Positions 62,127-64,000 of a stretch of DNA of 64,000 nt are shown piece by piece; the stretch's first letter is position 1, and every line of letters begins with the position of its first letter. The stretch comes from Paenibacillus aurantius (lineage in GTDB: Bacteria; Bacillota; Bacilli; Paenibacillales; NBRC-103111), in NCBI RefSeq assembly GCF_032268605.1, contig NZ_CP130318.1, positions 5,431,501 through 5,495,500 on the forward strand, read 5' to 3'. Made by a program: the position numbers and the translations under genes. The notes under the pieces were generated by a model, which saw only the letters and a program-made list of their open reading frames with translations, did no database searches and was not told where the DNA came from.

Positions 62127-63122
62127 TCATCCTTTGCTTTCTGGGATTCGTACCGATAGCATCGATTCGTAATGGGCCGCCATATCGCGGCTTACTTCCA
62201 CAAGCCTTTCAATAAGCATGTCCGGTTCGAGAATGACCAGCGATTTTCCGTAAGGGAGAAGAAAGTAAGGAACATAGGACTTCAAGGAAGGCAGGCTAAG
62301 CCTGAATAAGGCCTGTCCCTCTTGACGTTCGACAAGCGTATGGCTGAACAGCCAATGCTGGCATAAGAGATCCAGCGCCTGCCCATAGCCCCGGATCTTT
62401 ACGGTTATAAGAGATTCCGAATCCGAAGCGCCGGGAAGCAAGTTGCGCAGAAGAAAATCTTTTGCAGAGAACTCGGAAGGCCGCTCGAAATAACGATCGC
62501 CCGGTGCGATTCGGGAAATGCGATCCACCCTGAAGCTGCGTATCGCCTTTCGAAGGTTGCAATACCCGACGGCATACCAACTCCCTTTCCAATGTACAAT
62601 GCCGTAGGGGTCGACTTCGCGAATGCTAGGGGTCTCCCGCTTGCCGTTGTCGTACACCATCTCCACCGATCTGCCCCAAGCCGCTGCCTCTTCCAAAATC
62701 CGAAGCCAATCCCTTTGCTTCTCTTCGATCGGCGGATTGATGATGGAGATGCCTTCCATATGGCGCTCGATTTGATCGAATTGCTCTTCATTCGTATAGC
62801 GCTTCAGCTTATTAATCGCCCGATTGAGCTCTTCTTTGAACGGGTAACCCGCCTCGTGAGCGAATGTTGAAGCGTGAACTAGCGCCTTCTGCTCTTCCAT
62901 ATCGAACATCAGGGGGGATTCCGCGAACCGATCGAGTATCCGATAGCCTCCGTTCGGCCCTGAGTCGGCTATAATCGGGGCCCCGCTGGCACACAACGAA
63001 TCGATATATCGGTATACCGTGCGAATATGGATCTCCAGCTCGTTCGCCAGCTGCTTAGCGGTCATTCGTCTACCCGACCGGAGTAGCCACAGAATGGACA
63101 GCATATGGTCTGCTTTGGACAT
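62127..63122 (-). CDS. YafY-type HTH transcriptional regulator with WYL domain
   Basis: 331 residues. An N-terminal HTH_11 domain (about 5-60: LRSGRRMTAKQLANELEIHI; TVYRYIDSLCASGAPI) is followed by the GGYRILD wing and a WYL domain from about 140 to 230 with WKGSWYAVGYCNLRKAIRSF. A C-terminal WCX-like part ends the protein. WYL domains bind nucleotides or other small ligands. AAGGAAGG lies 11 bases upstream of the ATG. It precedes and nearly overlaps the ABM gene, which it may control. Confidence 0.93.
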   Translation of the reverse strand: MSKADHMLSILWLLRSGRRMTAKQLANELEIHIRTVYRYIDSLCASGAPIIADSGPNGGYRILDRFAESPLMFDMEEQKALVHASTFAHEAGYPFKEELNRAINKLKRYTNEEQFDQIERHMEGISIINPPIEEKQRDWLRILEEAAAWGRSVEMVYDNGKRETPSIREVDPYGIVHWKGSWYAVGYCNLRKAIRSFRVDRISRIAPGDRYFERPSEFSAKDFLLRNLLPGASDSESLITVKIRGYGQALDLLCQHWLFSHTLVERQEGQALFRLSLPSLKSYVPYFLLPYGKSLVILEPDMLIERLVEVSRDMAAHYESMLSVRIPESKG

Positions 63123-63157
63123 CGTTCGCCATACCTTCCTTAGATGAGCTGGGTATA

Positions 63158-63748
63158 TTAAAGGGATGAAGGATAAATTTTATCGCCTTTCTCAAGCATC
63201 TGGATGAACTGCCGGATCCGCTTCTCTCGGGTTTCTTGTTTTTTGGCGTTGTGAATTCGAAATAAGATTGCGTATTTATTTTGTCTATCGAGCGTATCGT
63301 AGAACGCCTTAGCTTGGGCATTACGCTCCAACTCGATCGCGAAGTCCTCAGGCAGCGAGGCGATGCTTTGAGATTCGTAGGCTTTATCCCAGTTCCCATT
63401 CTTTTGGGCCTCTTCAATTGCCTTATATCCAGAAGTCTTCATTCGCCCGTTTGTAATCAGCTGTTCCGCTTTTTCTTTATTGATTTTCGACCAGATGCTC
63501 TTGGCCCCGCGCGGAGTGAACCGCTGCAGCCATGTTTTCTCATCTAACGCTTCTTTCTGACTGTCGACCCATCCGTAACATAAGGCAACCTCGAGCGCTT
63601 CGTTATAGGAAATCGTAACGACGCCGGAGTTTTTTTTCGCAATCTGTAATCGGATACCGGGTGAGGTATAATTATCGTCGAGCCAACTCTCAAAAGACAG
63701 TGGATCGGCAAAGGACATAACCGGCAAGTCACTCGATTTTTTTACCAC
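63158..63748 (-). CDS. YdeI/OmpD-associated family protein
   Basis: 196 residues from a GTG at 63746-63748, chosen because AGGAGG lies 8 bases upstream; a TTG seven codons earlier has no site and would place that motif inside the gene. YDEI-family stretches are SFESWLDDNYTSPGIRLQIA, ALEVALCYGWVDSQKEALD and RFTPRGAKSIWSKINKEKAE. The C-terminus holds the usual RQNKYAILFRIHNAKKQETR. The biochemical role is not established. It is the first of a same-strand series with the WYL and ABM genes. Confidence 0.9.
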   Translation of the reverse strand: MVKKSSDLPVMSFADPLSFESWLDDNYTSPGIRLQIAKKNSGVVTISYNEALEVALCYGWVDSQKEALDEKTWLQRFTPRGAKSIWSKINKEKAEQLITNGRMKTSGYKAIEEAQKNGNWDKAYESQSIASLPEDFAIELERNAQAKAFYDTLDRQNKYAILFRIHNAKKQETREKRIRQFIQMLEKGDKIYPSSL

Positions 63749-63784
63749 CTGAATCGCCTCCTGATTCAAGTGTACCTAATAATT

Positions 63785-63803
63785 ACTGACAATGACAGTC
63801 AGT
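63785..63803. promoter_or_regulatory. Palindromic operator-like site upstream of the YdeI-family gene
   Basis: ACTGAC (63785-63790) and GTCAGT (63798-63803) are inverted around AATGACA. The arms extend imperfectly on both sides. It lies 37 bases before the GTG start. The form suits a TetR-type repressor, but no TetR gene is adjacent in the window. Confidence 0.4.
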
Positions 63804-63914
63804 GATTTTCGCCCCTTTTTTGATCGCGTTCGTGAGAGTTAGCCCTTGGTCGCACTCGTCAAAAAAGCATATGATTATTCATAAAATGCGTACGTGTGGC
63901 ACTGTGCTCCTCAA

Positions 63915-64000
63915 TCAATGAGATTTACCTTCCTTAATCTCGAAAAACTCCGTCGCATAATACGCCATGGCGATGGCCGGTAAGGCGATTCCGATCAGCA
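63915..64000 (-). CDS. Partial gene, C-terminal end of a probable membrane protein
   Basis: The last 27 codons of a frame that enters from beyond the window end at a TGA at 63915-63917. They read LIGIALPAIAMAYYATEFFE then IKEGKSH: a hydrophobic segment followed by a charged tail. This fits the last membrane helix of a small integral protein. No family can be named. Confidence 0.45.
   Translation of the reverse strand, partial: LIGIALPAIAMAYYATEFFEIKEGKSH

Overview
The window reads as chromosome of a Paenibacillus-like, spore-forming Firmicute. Genes have strong AGGAGG-type ribosome sites, transporters are of the LplA/LplB/LplC kind, regulators are membrane-anchored AraC (YesN-like) proteins, and two giant secreted enzymes end in OmpL47-like and FIMAH-like domains. 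This assignment is inferred from gene content, not from a marker gene.

Bases 1-25 kb hold two carbohydrate-uptake loci, nearly all on the minus strand. Locus 1 (117-15497) runs from an AraC sensor-regulator through two permeases, a binding lipoprotein, an unidentified large enzyme-like protein, a GH105-type unsaturated rhamnogalacturonyl hydrolase, an SGNH esterase and a 1709-residue beta-helix exoenzyme. It looks like a pectin or rhamnogalacturonan depolymerise-import-degrade system. Locus 2 (16080-24959) has two permeases, a binding lipoprotein, an AraC sensor-regulator and two Gfo/Idh/MocA oxidoreductases, and its gaps carry four degenerate tandem-repeat arrays.

Bases 25-36.5 kb are ordinary chromosomal genes: a NUDIX hydrolase, a two-component pair, EcsC, an S66 peptidase, an MFS transporter, a quinone-reductase-like MDR, and an operon of SIS protein, BadF-type sugar kinase and ceramidase-like hydrolase.

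From about 36.6 kb the character changes. GC varies from gene to gene, with AT-rich islands near 38.3-40.5 and 45.5-50 kb. Genes are single or paired accessory functions: methyltransferase, GNAT, APH kinase, NIPSNAP, NadB, a STAND regulator, an Ldh-type dehydrogenase, a histidine phosphatase, an extra LspA, a GH18-like exoenzyme, three SDR-regulator pairs, AhpD, DinB, ABM, WYL and YdeI. Remnants of tautomerase, TetR, DHFR-like, MDR and IS110 genes lie among them. Many gaps here hold a recurring element whose ends are conserved (left end CTGCCCGTTAG, right end CGTACCCGTTAG) while the stem between them varies. All copies point the same way and sit at the 3' side of minus-strand genes. This cassette-like arrangement, with no recognisable integron integrase or canonical attC site in the window, is the most interesting feature seen. 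No rRNA, tRNA or CRISPR was recognised.
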